Positions 15,323 through 23,565 of a stretch of 38,407 nt of DNA are shown here, in pieces. The stretch's first letter is position 1; every line of letters starts with the position of its first letter. Source of the DNA: Candidatus Woesearchaeota archaeon. GTDB taxonomy: Archaea > Nanobdellota > Nanobdellia > Woesearchaeales > WJIZ01. The translations under genes and the position numbers were made by a program. The stretch is taken from assembly GCA_018303575.1 (NCBI GenBank), contig JAGVXW010000016.1, forward strand, positions 1-38,407, read 5' to 3'. The notes under the pieces were generated by a model, which saw only the letters and a list, made by a program, of their open reading frames with translations, searched no databases and was not told the DNA's origin.

Positions 15323-15727
15323 ATGTTCGAAACCGGAAGAGTATGCATGAAGATCGCCGGCAGGGACGCCGGAAGGATGTGCGTGATTGTTGACAGCATT
15401 GACGGCAGATTTGTCCTCATTGACGGCGATGTCAGAAGGAGGAAGTGTAACATCTTCCATCTTGAGCCCCTGGAGAAGACTGTTTCTTTGAAGAAGGGCG
15501 CATCACATGAAGAGGTAGCGAAGGCCTTCAAGGAGCTTGGCTACAGCGTGTGGAGCACCAAGCCGAAGCAGAAGACCGTGAGGCCGAGGAAAGTGCGCGA
15601 GCATCTGAAAGTTCAGGAAGAGAAGAAGGGGCACAAAGCCGAGAAACCGAAGAAGGAAAAGCCCGCCGCCAAGCCGAAGACCGAGAAGAAAGCTCCGAAC
15701 GTTCCCAAGGAAGAAATCAAAAAATAA
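15323..15727 (+). CDS. rpl14e: Ribosomal protein L14e (eL14) with lysine-rich tail
   Basis: Archaeal/eukaryal large-subunit protein eL14. The N-terminal KOW-like barrel starts MFETGRVCMKIAGRDAGRMC and continues VIVDSIDGRFVLIDGDVRRR; the core ends near residue 80. Residues 90-134 are a Lys/Glu/Pro tail (KEKPAAKPKTEKKAPNVPKE). A very strong ribosome-binding site precedes ATG 15323. It converges with pheT, with 30 nt between the stops. Confidence 0.93.
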   Translation: MFETGRVCMKIAGRDAGRMCVIVDSIDGRFVLIDGDVRRRKCNIFHLEPLEKTVSLKKGASHEEVAKAFKELGYSVWSTKPKQKTVRPRKVREHLKVQEEKKGHKAEKPKKEKPAAKPKTEKKAPNVPKEEIKK

Positions 15728-15757
15728 GTAATGGATCAGCTCTTTCGAGAAGCTCTG

Positions 15758-17392
15758 CTAAAGAAGCAGATTGACATCAATTTCGAAAACGGATACCGGC
15801 ATGATCAACTGCCAATTTTCCAAGACTTTGGGGTGCAGCTCGCCAATGAGTCCGGCGTCCTTATTTCCTATCAGGATTTTCGCGACCCTGCCGGGGATGA
15901 AGCTGGGATGGGCGGCCTTTTCTATGGCGCAGTCCTTGCCGAGCATGCGCAGGAGATAATCGAGAACCTGCTTTGCTTTCGTGTAATCCGCCTTCTCGTC
16001 CGCAATGCCGACGACGAGCTTCTGCACTTCAGTTATTCCAGTCTCGCTCTGGCCTTTGGCGAACGTCGTGAGAAACGTGAAGAGATGCTGGGGATACTCG
16101 TGCTGCCTGTTGCGGTGGAAAATGTCCATGAGCGCCGGGACAGCCCAGGCGGGGAGGACATTGTATTCCTGGTTGACGGCGTTTAAGAGCGGGATGAGAT
16201 GCTCTTTCGCGAGCATTTTCTCGTTTTGTGTTTCTTTCGAAGTGAGATGAAGCGTGGCGCATTCCAGGAAACCGAGGCCGGCTAAGATTTCGCTGATCTT
16301 TCGCTTGAGAATGCTGATGCCTTGCTCCTTGCCGATGGTCGCGACCGCCGGAAGCTCTTCGGTGAAATTCTCGAAGCCATACGCGATGGCGATGTCCTCA
16401 ACAAGATCAATCGGATGGAGGATGTCGGCCCGGTACGCCGGGATTTTCGCCTTGCCTTTCTCATATCCATAGCCCATGCGCTCCAGGAGTGGCTTGAGAT
16501 CGGACTCTTTTAACGCAAGGCCGAGAATCTTGTTGACATAGGCGATAGTGATGGGCATTTCTTCTGGTCTCAGATCAGGGGATACCAGTTTTTTGCCGTA
16601 GGCCTCGATCTCCATCGCGTGAATTGAGCCGCCCATATCCGCAAGGGCGGTAACGATCATGTTAAGGCACTTCGCCTGCGCGCTGTAATCGAAGCCGGAG
16701 CATTCAATGAACACTTCTTTGGTTTTTTCTGTCACCTTGCCTGTGTCGTGGCTGTTGATGACCGGTGGCATTGAGAGGATGCTCCCTTTTGCGTCGACGA
16801 AAACCGGGTATCGCGCCTTTCCCTCGAGAAGATGGCCGTAGGCCTTTCCTGCTGGATGCGTTTCCAAGATTTCAGCGGCTGACTGCACGCCTTTTCCTTC
16901 TAAAGCGTGGAATTTAATCTGCTGAGGTGCGAGCGCCTTGAAGGTGATAGGCATCTGGATGCTCTCGAGGGGATAGATGCCAATGGCGACTTTCTTCCTG
17001 TTCCTTCCGAATGTGATGTGGAGCTTCTCCTGGATCTGGATGAGTTCCCTGATTTTTTCATCGTCGAGTTTCAGGCCTGTGACAATCGCGCAGGCGCTCC
17101 AGGGACGCACGTCTTTCACGGAGGGGTCGATGATGAGCTTGTGCTTTGATTTCGTGATTTTGTATTCTTTAAGGCCTGTCTCGGCACCCAGAAAACTCTT
17201 GAATGTCCTCGCGAAGCCGGAATCTGACAGCAAATCCGGGCGGTTGGGGAAGATCTCGACGATGATTTCATCCTTTGTGACGGATTCCAGATCTGTGCCG
17301 AGCATGCTGATGCGCTCCTTCAGCTGATCCTCTGCGAGCTTCTTGCCTATCGCGGCTTCGAGCACCTTCCGGTTAAGAGTTATCGTGGGCAT
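15758..17392 (-). CDS. pheT: Phenylalanyl-tRNA synthetase beta subunit
   Basis: Beta subunit of the heterotetrameric enzyme that charges tRNA-Phe in the cytoplasm. The 544-residue product lacks the bacterial N-terminal OB tRNA-binding domain and starts directly MPTITLNRKVLEAAIGKKLA, as archaeal and eukaryal PheT do. It has the B3/B4 editing region (KGSILSMPPVINSHDTGKVT at about 205-224), the B5 domain and the catalytic-like B6/B7 domain with PIDLVEDIAIAYGFENF, and ends NWQLIMPVSVFEIDVNLLL. The start overlaps the pheS 3' end by 13 nt, a coupled operon. Confidence 0.96.
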   Translation of the reverse strand: MPTITLNRKVLEAAIGKKLAEDQLKERISMLGTDLESVTKDEIIVEIFPNRPDLLSDSGFARTFKSFLGAETGLKEYKITKSKHKLIIDPSVKDVRPWSACAIVTGLKLDDEKIRELIQIQEKLHITFGRNRKKVAIGIYPLESIQMPITFKALAPQQIKFHALEGKGVQSAAEILETHPAGKAYGHLLEGKARYPVFVDAKGSILSMPPVINSHDTGKVTEKTKEVFIECSGFDYSAQAKCLNMIVTALADMGGSIHAMEIEAYGKKLVSPDLRPEEMPITIAYVNKILGLALKESDLKPLLERMGYGYEKGKAKIPAYRADILHPIDLVEDIAIAYGFENFTEELPAVATIGKEQGISILKRKISEILAGLGFLECATLHLTSKETQNEKMLAKEHLIPLLNAVNQEYNVLPAWAVPALMDIFHRNRQHEYPQHLFTFLTTFAKGQSETGITEVQKLVVGIADEKADYTKAKQVLDYLLRMLGKDCAIEKAAHPSFIPGRVAKILIGNKDAGLIGELHPKVLENWQLIMPVSVFEIDVNLLL

Positions 17393-18900
17393 CTCATCCA
17401 GTATCTCGTCTCTTTCAGTTGCCTGATGTCGTTCCTGTAAATATCTCTCAAGTCGGTGATCTTGTAATAGTCTGCGAGGATGCGCTCAAGGCCGAGGCCC
17501 CAGGCGAGGACCGGGACTTCCTTTCCCAAGAGCGGCTTCACCACTTCAGGCCTGAACACCCCGGCTCCGCCAAGCTCAATCCATTGCTTTTTTTCCGGGT
17601 GGAAGACTTCCACTTCGCAGCCGGGCTCGACATAGGGGAAATGCGCGGGGCGGATGCGAATCTTTTCGAAGCCCATCTTCTGGAAGAACTGCTTCAGGTA
17701 GCCAAGCAGGTGGCAGAAGGTGACGCTCTCGTCGACGACGATGCCGCCCACCTGGTAGAACTCGAAGAGGTGCTTCCAGTCCAAAGCTTCATTCCGGAAG
17801 ACCTTCATGATCTGGAAGGTCTTTATCGGCAGGGTCTTGGCCTGACTGAGCACCTGTGCGCTCAAATACGTATCATGGGTGATGAGCATGAGTTGCTTTG
17901 CCGCTTCCGCATCCCATTTTCCGCCCCAACCCTTCGAACCGGTGGAATGGCCGGATTCGTGAGCTTTCCTGACTTCATCCGCGATTTTTGGCAGCTTTCC
18001 CTTTCCGTCGATGAAGAAGGTGTCCTGCATCTGCCTGGCTGGATGATCCTGCGGGACAAATAAAGCGTCAAGGTCCCAGAACGCTGTCTGCACCAAGGGG
18101 CCGGTGAGCTCGGTGAAGCCCATCTCGAGCCAGATGGAGCGCACATAGTCAATGGCCTGGCTGACGAAATGGCGCTTGCCGCCGTAGACTGAGGGCACTT
18201 TTGACGTGAGATCGTATTCACGAAAGGCCTTTCCCTTCCATTTTCCTGCCTGGAGGAGGTCGGGAGTGAGACGATCAAGGGCAGAAAAGGATTCGAGATT
18301 TAAGGAGAGGAGATCCTTGCCAAGCGTGGTGGGCTCGGCTGTCCAGAGCGTCGCCTTCTCGAGACGGATGATGTCCTTCCTTTTCAGGAGCTCGTCGCTT
18401 ATGGATTTGTCTTTTGGTTCGATAGTTATGAGGGGAAAGGCTTTCCTGAGAAAGGCCTCTTCAGGCAATTCGGCCTCTGTCAATTTTTTCCCTTCTTGGG
18501 TTAGGGATGCGATCAATTCCTTTTCTTTCACAAGCGATACGGCGTTTTTCTTTCTTAAGAGGCCCAGGCAGATATTGAGCTCGTTGATGTCGAGCTTGGC
18601 TTTCTGCATTGCTTCTTTTACCGGAAGCGGGCCTTTTGCCAGCGCGTTGAGGAAGCGGCGCTCGGGAAGGCCCTGCTTGAGATAGAGCTTGCCGTTATTG
18701 CCTAGGACAAGCTGTTCCTTCTCTTCCTGGGTGAGCGTGATGGCCTGCTTATTGGAGAGCCATTGCAGGGCGCGCATCACTTCCACGTCCTGCATCCCTG
18801 AAGCTTTCGCGAGCTCTGGAAGCGTGGAACGCTGCCTCAGGAACGGCAGGAGCTTGCGCTCCAAGGGGTGAAGATTCTGGGCGAGATGCTTGACGTCCAT
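17380..18900 (-). CDS. pheS: Phenylalanyl-tRNA synthetase alpha subunit
   Basis: Catalytic subunit that activates phenylalanine. The 506-residue product has an archaeal/eukaryal N-terminal region of winged-helix repeats (about 1-200, in place of the bacterial coiled coil) and a class II core: HPARQMQDTF at about 285-294, motif 2 arginine R369 in FRNEALDWKHLFEFYQ, and motif 3 GLGLERIL with R473. ATG 18900 is about 26 nt from a TATA-like CTTAAAAG, so the transcript is probably leaderless. First gene of pheST. Confidence 0.96.
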   Translation of the reverse strand: MDVKHLAQNLHPLERKLLPFLRQRSTLPELAKASGMQDVEVMRALQWLSNKQAITLTQEEKEQLVLGNNGKLYLKQGLPERRFLNALAKGPLPVKEAMQKAKLDINELNICLGLLRKKNAVSLVKEKELIASLTQEGKKLTEAELPEEAFLRKAFPLITIEPKDKSISDELLKRKDIIRLEKATLWTAEPTTLGKDLLSLNLESFSALDRLTPDLLQAGKWKGKAFREYDLTSKVPSVYGGKRHFVSQAIDYVRSIWLEMGFTELTGPLVQTAFWDLDALFVPQDHPARQMQDTFFIDGKGKLPKIADEVRKAHESGHSTGSKGWGGKWDAEAAKQLMLITHDTYLSAQVLSQAKTLPIKTFQIMKVFRNEALDWKHLFEFYQVGGIVVDESVTFCHLLGYLKQFFQKMGFEKIRIRPAHFPYVEPGCEVEVFHPEKKQWIELGGAGVFRPEVVKPLLGKEVPVLAWGLGLERILADYYKITDLRDIYRNDIRQLKETRYWMRCPR

Positions 18901-18920
18901 GGCGCCTCAAATCCCGAGGG

Positions 18921-18930
18921 ACTTTTAAGG
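18921..18930 (-). promoter_or_regulatory. TATA-like element for pheST
   Basis: On the minus strand CCTTAAAAGT is centred about 26 nt before the pheS ATG, giving a leaderless transcript. It is divergent from the ATPase promoter within a 114-nt intergenic region. Confidence 0.55.
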
Positions 18931-18984
18931 ATTGTGGTAGTGTTCGGGGGGAAAAATGGGGCTGCGGCCGGAAAGGCTGAAACA

Positions 18985-18992
18985 TTTATATA
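18985..18992 (+). promoter_or_regulatory. TATA box for the cation ATPase
   Basis: TTTATATA is centred about 27 nt before ATG 19015. The purine-rich GGAAGGAAGGAAAGAAGG run between TATA and ATG covers the initiation region. A leaderless or very short-leader mRNA is expected. Confidence 0.65.
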
Positions 18993-19014
18993 GGAAGGAA
19001 GGAAAGAAGGCGGC

Positions 19015-21717
19015 ATGGAAAAAGAGGAGTGGCATCTTCTCAGCCTGCCGGAGGCCTATAGGAAGCTGGGCTCCTCTGAGAAGGGACTTTCTGCCAAGGA
19101 CGCTGTGGAGCGGCTGAAGGGGGGGGCGAATGTTTTCTCAGAGGAGAAGCATGCTTCATGGCTCACAATCCTGACGACGCAATTTTCTTTTGTTGTGCTG
19201 ATCCTCATCTTTTCGGCCGGGGTTTCGTTCTGGACCGGCGACACTGTGGAGGCTGTGGTTATCTTCATTATCGTGGCCCTGATTGTGGCGCTTGGGTTCT
19301 TCCAGGAGTTCAGGGCTGGCAGGGAGATGGAGGCGCTGAAGAACCTGACTCCCAGGAGAGCAAAAGTGCTCCGCGACGGAAAAGCGGTGGAGCTTGAGGC
19401 TAGGGAGATCGTTCCGGGAGATGTCCTCTTGTTGGAGCGCGGCAATCTTGTGCCGGCCGACGCCCGGCTGCTCTCCTGCAACGGCCTGGAGTGCGACGAG
19501 AGCGCGCTTACAGGGGAGAGCACGGCTGTGGCGAAGGCTACGGCTACGCTTTCGGGCTCAAAAGCTGTGTCTGAGCAAAGCAATCTCGTGTTCGCCGGGA
19601 CGCAAGTGACGAGCGGCAACGCGCTGGCATTGGTTGTACGCACAGGCCGGGAGACGGAGATCGGGAAAGTCAGCACGCTGCTGAGAGATATCGGGGTGGA
19701 TGAGACACCCTTGCAGAAGAAGCTCAAGAAGCTCAGCAAGATCCTTTCTTATATCGTCCTGGGGATCTGCGTCATCATCTTCATGGTGGGACTGTATCAT
19801 GGGCAGAGGATGGCTGATGCGCTCCTCCTTGCTGTGGCTGTCGCTGTTTCCGGGATTCCGGAAGGATTGCCGACGATCATCGCCATTACGCTGGCTTTGG
19901 GCGTGAAGCGGATGGCCCGGCGCAATGTCATCATCAAGCGGCTGCCTGCGGTGGAGACTTTAGGAACGTGCACAGTGATCTGCTCTGATAAAACCGGGAC
20001 GCTGACGCAGAACAAGATGGTGGTGGAGAAGATCTTCTTGTCTGACAAGGAGTTTTCCATTTCCGGGCAGGGATTCGAGCCGAAAGGGTTCTTCTTCTTT
20101 GAAGGCAAGAAAGTGGATCCTCGCAAGCACGCGGGGCTGACAAAGATCTTTGAGATCGGAGTTTTGTGCAACAATTCCGAGCTTACCCGGCGGGAACAGG
20201 ATTGGGCGATCGACGGCGAGCCGACAGAGGGAGCGTTCATTGTCTTGGCGAAAAAGGCGGGAATTGAGAAGGGAGCCCTGCACCGGAAGCACCCCCGCAT
20301 CAAGGAGCATCCCTTCGATCCTGTGAGAAAGTGCATGAGCACGGTGCATCTCGTGGAGAAGCAGCCGATGGTGTACTCGAAAGGCGCTCCTGAAGTGCTC
20401 TTGAAGAAGGCGACGCATTTCTTCGAAGATGGAACCGTAAAAAAAATGACTTCCCACGCAAGGGAAATGTTCCTGGCGAAGAATGAAGCTTACGCGTCGC
20501 AGGGCATGCGCGTGCTTGGGCTGGCTTTCAAGAAGCATCTCTCTAAGAGATTAGAGCTGGAGCATGTGGAATCAGAGCTCGTGTTCACAGGCCTGGTTGC
20601 GATGCGCGACCCTCCGGGGCCGAACGCGAAAAAGTCAGTTGAACTCTGCAAGCAGGCCGGCACCAAGGTTGTGATGATCACCGGAGACAATAAGATAACG
20701 GCGCAGGCCATTGCCCGCGATCTGGGCATCTGGACTGAAGGAGACTTGATCCTGGTTGGGGGGGAACTGGACAAGATCGACGATGAGAGATTCCTGCGCA
20801 TGGTGGAGCGCGTCACGATCTACGCGCGGACAACGCCCAAGCACAAGCTGAGGATTGTGGACGCTTTGCAGCGCAAGGGGCACATTGTGGCCATGACTGG
20901 GGACGGGGTGAATGACGCTCCCGCGCTGAAAAAAGCTGATATCGGGATCGCCATGGGGAAACGAGGAACGGACGTCGCGAAAGAGGCGGCGGAGATGGTG
21001 ATCAAGGATGATAATTTTTCCACCATCGTTGTGGCGATAGAAGAGGGAAGAAACATCTATTCCAATATCCAGAAGTTCATGTACTATTTTTTGGCGTGCA
21101 ATATCACGGAAGTGATGATGATCTTCATCGCGATTGTCTTGGGGATGAATCCGCCGCTTACCGCCTTGATGATCCTGTTCATCAATCTGATCGTCGGCGA
21201 TTTTCCCGCCTTGGGGCTGGCTGTGGAGTCAAGTCCTGCCGCGATCATGCACGAGAGGCCGCGATCGCCCAAGGAGAACGTGCTTTCCGATTACTTGATG
21301 CTGAAGATCGCGCAAGTGGTGCCGTTGATGCTCTTGGGGACGCTTGGGCTGTATGTTTGGATGATCTTCCAGGGGGCGGGATTGGCTAAAGCGCAGACTG
21401 TCGCTTTTACAGCGCTCGTGTTCTTCGAATTGTTCCATGTGTTTAACGCGAAAGCGTGGCATGACTCGGTGTTTTCGCTCAAAACCTTGCAGAACGTGTC
21501 GATCAACGGCGGGATCATCTTCTCAACGCTGTTTCTCTTTTTGGCGATCTACCTGCCGCCGGCGAATCTCATCTTCGGCACCGTGCCCTTGTCTGGAAAG
21601 GAGTTCCTTATTATCCTCGCGGTGGCGTTCACGATCGTAATCGTGACAGAAATCCAGAAGACGGCGATCAATGCCGAGATTCGGGAGAGGGAACGGATGC
21701 TGGTGAAAAGCGGGTAA
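19015..21717 (+). CDS. P-type (P2-like) cation-transporting ATPase
   Basis: Membrane pump driven by an aspartyl-phosphate cycle. The 900 residues contain the N-terminal cation-ATPase domain, TGES (166-169) in the actuator domain, PEGLP with E283 in M4, the phosphorylation site CSDKTGTLTQNKM with D325, an ATP-binding domain with KGAPEVLLKKA, TGDGVNDAP (628-636) in the hinge, and a six-helix C-terminal region. The architecture is P2A-like (Ca2+ or other divalent). M5 keeps a glutamate (NITEV, E699) and M6 keeps N724, but the next residues read NLIVGDFPA where SERCA has NLVTDGLPA. Thr is lost and Asp and Gly are swapped, so the transported ion is uncertain. Monocistronic from its own promoter. 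Confidence 0.93.
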   Translation: MEKEEWHLLSLPEAYRKLGSSEKGLSAKDAVERLKGGANVFSEEKHASWLTILTTQFSFVVLILIFSAGVSFWTGDTVEAVVIFIIVALIVALGFFQEFRAGREMEALKNLTPRRAKVLRDGKAVELEAREIVPGDVLLLERGNLVPADARLLSCNGLECDESALTGESTAVAKATATLSGSKAVSEQSNLVFAGTQVTSGNALALVVRTGRETEIGKVSTLLRDIGVDETPLQKKLKKLSKILSYIVLGICVIIFMVGLYHGQRMADALLLAVAVAVSGIPEGLPTIIAITLALGVKRMARRNVIIKRLPAVETLGTCTVICSDKTGTLTQNKMVVEKIFLSDKEFSISGQGFEPKGFFFFEGKKVDPRKHAGLTKIFEIGVLCNNSELTRREQDWAIDGEPTEGAFIVLAKKAGIEKGALHRKHPRIKEHPFDPVRKCMSTVHLVEKQPMVYSKGAPEVLLKKATHFFEDGTVKKMTSHAREMFLAKNEAYASQGMRVLGLAFKKHLSKRLELEHVESELVFTGLVAMRDPPGPNAKKSVELCKQAGTKVVMITGDNKITAQAIARDLGIWTEGDLILVGGELDKIDDERFLRMVERVTIYARTTPKHKLRIVDALQRKGHIVAMTGDGVNDAPALKKADIGIAMGKRGTDVAKEAAEMVIKDDNFSTIVVAIEEGRNIYSNIQKFMYYFLACNITEVMMIFIAIVLGMNPPLTALMILFINLIVGDFPALGLAVESSPAAIMHERPRSPKENVLSDYLMLKIAQVVPLMLLGTLGLYVWMIFQGAGLAKAQTVAFTALVFFELFHVFNAKAWHDSVFSLKTLQNVSINGGIIFSTLFLFLAIYLPPANLIFGTVPLSGKEFLIILAVAFTIVIVTEIQKTAINAEIRERERMLVKSG

Positions 21718-21726
21718 GCAAAAAGT

Positions 21727-21912
21727 TCAGATTTCCGATTGTTTTGGCACCCTCTTCGGGGGATTGCTTTTTGCCAAGGGACGCTGATGAGCCGTGAAAG
21801 CCGCCTTGACTGAAGAGAACTCTGTCCCTTTTTCTATGGCAGCATAGCCGTCAAGAGATTCAAGATACTCCTGAAGCTGCTCAAGAATCAGTTTCTTGAC
21901 TGGGTTCGGCAT
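21727..21912 (-). CDS. Small hypothetical protein (61 aa)
   Basis: Not recognised. The first 30 residues (NPVKKLILEQLQEYLESLDG) look like an amphipathic helix pair; the rest is basic and Pro-rich. It overlaps the preceding 92-codon frame by 25 nt and ends 10 nt from the ATPase stop. It could be a genuine small gene at the end of the - strand gene string or a fragment of a decayed gene. Confidence 0.35.
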   Translation of the reverse strand: MPNPVKKLILEQLQEYLESLDGYAAIEKGTEFSSVKAAFTAHQRPLAKSNPPKRVPKQSEI

Positions 21913-22166
21913 CCACGCCGCGCGGCCTTCAGAAGGCCCTCAGCTGTCCTGATAAGATTTCCTTCCAGATTGCTCGCTGGGGCAAATCGATATGGGGGGA
22001 TGAAACATTTTTGCAATCCATGAAGGAGTCTTAGAAGCTTTGGATAATTTCTATGCTGGAGGACATCGCCAAAGACTGCTCTCCAAGCGGCGGGCACTCT
22101 CAGCTGGCAGAAATGAAGAATAGAGCATTCATCGAAGGCGTACTGATTTTTAGGATCGAGGGCCAT
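21888..22166 (-). CDS. Small hypothetical ORF (92 aa), possibly a decayed gene
   Basis: Not recognised. It begins 1 nt after the stop of the frameshifted gene upstream (22168-22170), which favours translation. Its sequence is partly protein-like (NYPKLLRLLHGLQKCF; ASNLEGNLIRTAEGLLKAAR) but other frames of this stretch also give protein-like segments, which suggests frame disruption. Low confidence. Confidence 0.3.
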   Translation of the reverse strand: MALDPKNQYAFDECSILHFCQLRVPAAWRAVFGDVLQHRNYPKLLRLLHGLQKCFIPPYRFAPASNLEGNLIRTAEGLLKAARRGCRTQSRN

Positions 22167-22167
22167 G

Positions 22168-22949
22168 TTATGCCGGAACCAGTTTTTTCAAGTCTGGATT
22201 TTCCAAAGAAAAGGGGTACTCCTTCACGGAGTTGACGATAAACTGATAGTATTTATTGATTACCCGGGAATCCTTGTCTTTCTTCCCCATTTCTTCTTTA
22301 ATCATGGGGATCGCCCTGGAGAGAATATGCAAAAAGCATCATGGTCATACGCTTCTTCCAGCCGTTTGAATCGCTTGTCGCGAAGATATTTTGTCAAATA
22401 ATAGCAATACTCTATCAGCGCCCTCAGCGTGATATTCACTATACTATCTTCCGGTATCTTATCAAGCTCTTGATAGAGGTCATAGAAATCGACGTGCAAC
22501 GTATTGACTTTCTGAAGCAAGGTATCCCTGTCCTCGACCTCTACAAGCAGTTTCCTATGTTCGGTATCGGAAATATCTGAAGCACTCAGTGTGCTCAGAT
22601 GCTGAATCTCCTTCTTGAACGCAAGCAATTCCCCTACTGATAATATTTTCTCCAATTTTGTCCTTATTGTTTTCTCCGCGAGCTCAGTTGCGGGCGGCTT
22701 CATCCGATATCCTATGCATGGAGTTCCGTTATACTCATAAGCGTATTTTTCGAAATAGTCATTTGACGAAAGCTTATCCACATCAGGGCTGAAAGAGCCA
22801 AATTTATTCAGCTTGAATTCAATATCTATTGGGATAAGATGGAGATTAAAGCTGGCCAAGAGCTTATTGAGCAAGGTTTTAGAAGAGATTCTATGATTCG
22901 GGGCAAAGCGCAAAATGAGGCTCATGGCCTCGTCTTTTGTCAACCTCAT
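22168..22949 (-). CDS. Hypothetical protein, frameshifted at a homopolymer (YwgA/Panacea-like N-terminus?)
   Basis: As it stands, a 215-codon frame stops at 22302 with an odd end (CIFSPGRSP). Adding one T to the minus-strand T5 run (plus 22331-22335) joins it to a following frame: ...YDHDAFLHILSRAIPMIKEE continuing to DLKKLVPA at 22168, about 260 residues of natural-looking helical protein. The N-terminus (LILRFAPNHRISSKTLLNKL, then FKLNKFGSFSPDV) resembles YwgA/Panacea-type helical proteins, some of which are antitoxins, but this is a weak resemblance. A TATA box about 27 nt before ATG 22949 supports expression. Divergent from the CHAT-like cassette. Confidence 0.6.
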
Positions 22950-22970
22950 AAAGGCATGAGCGAGAAAGCC

Positions 22971-22981
22971 CTTTAAATATG
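22971..22981 (-). promoter_or_regulatory. TATA box for the frameshifted hypothetical gene
   Basis: On the minus strand CATATTTAAAG is centred about 27 nt upstream of ATG 22949, consistent with a leaderless start. Confidence 0.6.
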
Positions 22982-23060
22982 TTTCTGAGAAAAAACCGGA
23001 AAGTTTCCGGGAAATCCGACGGAGATTTTATTAAGGACCATCGCTTTGCGTGCTCACAAT

Positions 23061-23118
23061 GTTTATATAGAAAAGAGCGTTATCCGCCCTTCAGGGGACA
23101 CCCAAAAATTATATAAAG
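23061..23118 (+). promoter_or_regulatory. Promoter region of the CHAT-like cassette (two TATA candidates)
   Basis: GTTTATATAG (23061-23070) and TTATATAAAG (23109-23118) are both good TATA boxes. The second is about 33 nt from ATG 23146 and would give a very short leader. The two boxes in a 196-nt divergent region with the opposing promoter leave room for regulation. Confidence 0.6.
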
Positions 23119-23145
23119 CCAGTATACGAAAAGGTAAACATCAGA

Positions 23146-23346
23146 ATGGACGCCAACGAATATGACAGGCTGAAAACAACGTTCCTGCAGCTCTTCCCCA
23201 ATGTGCCCACTCCCTTGAGAACCCAGATTATCGCGGTTGTTGAGAATCATACTTTCAGCTGGTTTACGGCCAAAGAGGAGATTAGCCGGAATGGCCCTTA
23301 CGCAAAGCCCATTTTAAAACAGCTGAAAGAGATGAGGGTGATTTGA
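23146..23346 (+). CDS. Small protein, first gene of CHAT-like cassette (66 aa)
   Basis: Function unknown. The 66 residues read as a compact helical domain: a helix at about 4-16, then LRTQIIAVVENHTFSWFTAK and EEISRNGPYAKPILKQLKEM, ending in I. The tryptophan segment followed by a helix ending in a short hydrophobic turn resembles a small winged-helix or adaptor domain; I recall similar short proteins in archaeal genomes but no function. The TGA shares one base with the next ATG (TGATG), so translation is coupled. Confidence 0.75.
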   Translation: MDANEYDRLKTTFLQLFPNVPTPLRTQIIAVVENHTFSWFTAKEEISRNGPYAKPILKQLKEMRVI

Positions 23347-23564
23347 TGACAACCTATGGAGAAGATATCAAGAACCTCGTAAAAGAACGGCTTCGTGCAA
23401 TTCCGGCCAACGTGAGGTTTTCTGTAGGGAGCTATGGAGAGTTTACAAGAGAGCAGCTCATACAGGAAATTGACTTAAATACCCCTATCGGCAAGGACAT
23501 CATAGAGATGCAAGTCAACTTCATACGGGAAATGCCGAAAATCATCGCAAAGGCCTCGAACTAA
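23346..23564 (+). CDS. Small protein, second gene of CHAT-like cassette (72 aa)
   Basis: Function unknown. From ATG 23346 (TTG 23343 is also in frame but less likely) it encodes 72 residues: a helix DIKNLVKERLRAIPANVRF, then SVGSYGEFTREQLIQEIDLN, a TPIGKDIIEMQVNF helix and a basic end. The FTREQLIQEI...TPIGKDIIEMQ pattern looks like a helical adaptor domain. The stop is 1 nt before the peptidase start, indicating a tight operon; it may regulate, recruit or inhibit the peptidase. Confidence 0.75.
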   Translation: MTTYGEDIKNLVKERLRAIPANVRFSVGSYGEFTREQLIQEIDLNTPIGKDIIEMQVNFIREMPKIIAKASN

Positions 23565-23565
23565 G

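Noticed and set aside
21921..21939. 19-nt sequence identical to 26151-26169 containing the palindrome GGCCTTCTGAAGGCC
   Set aside because: Both copies fall in minus-strand coding frames spelling GLLKAA; only two copies are seen, so chance or shared codon use is enough.
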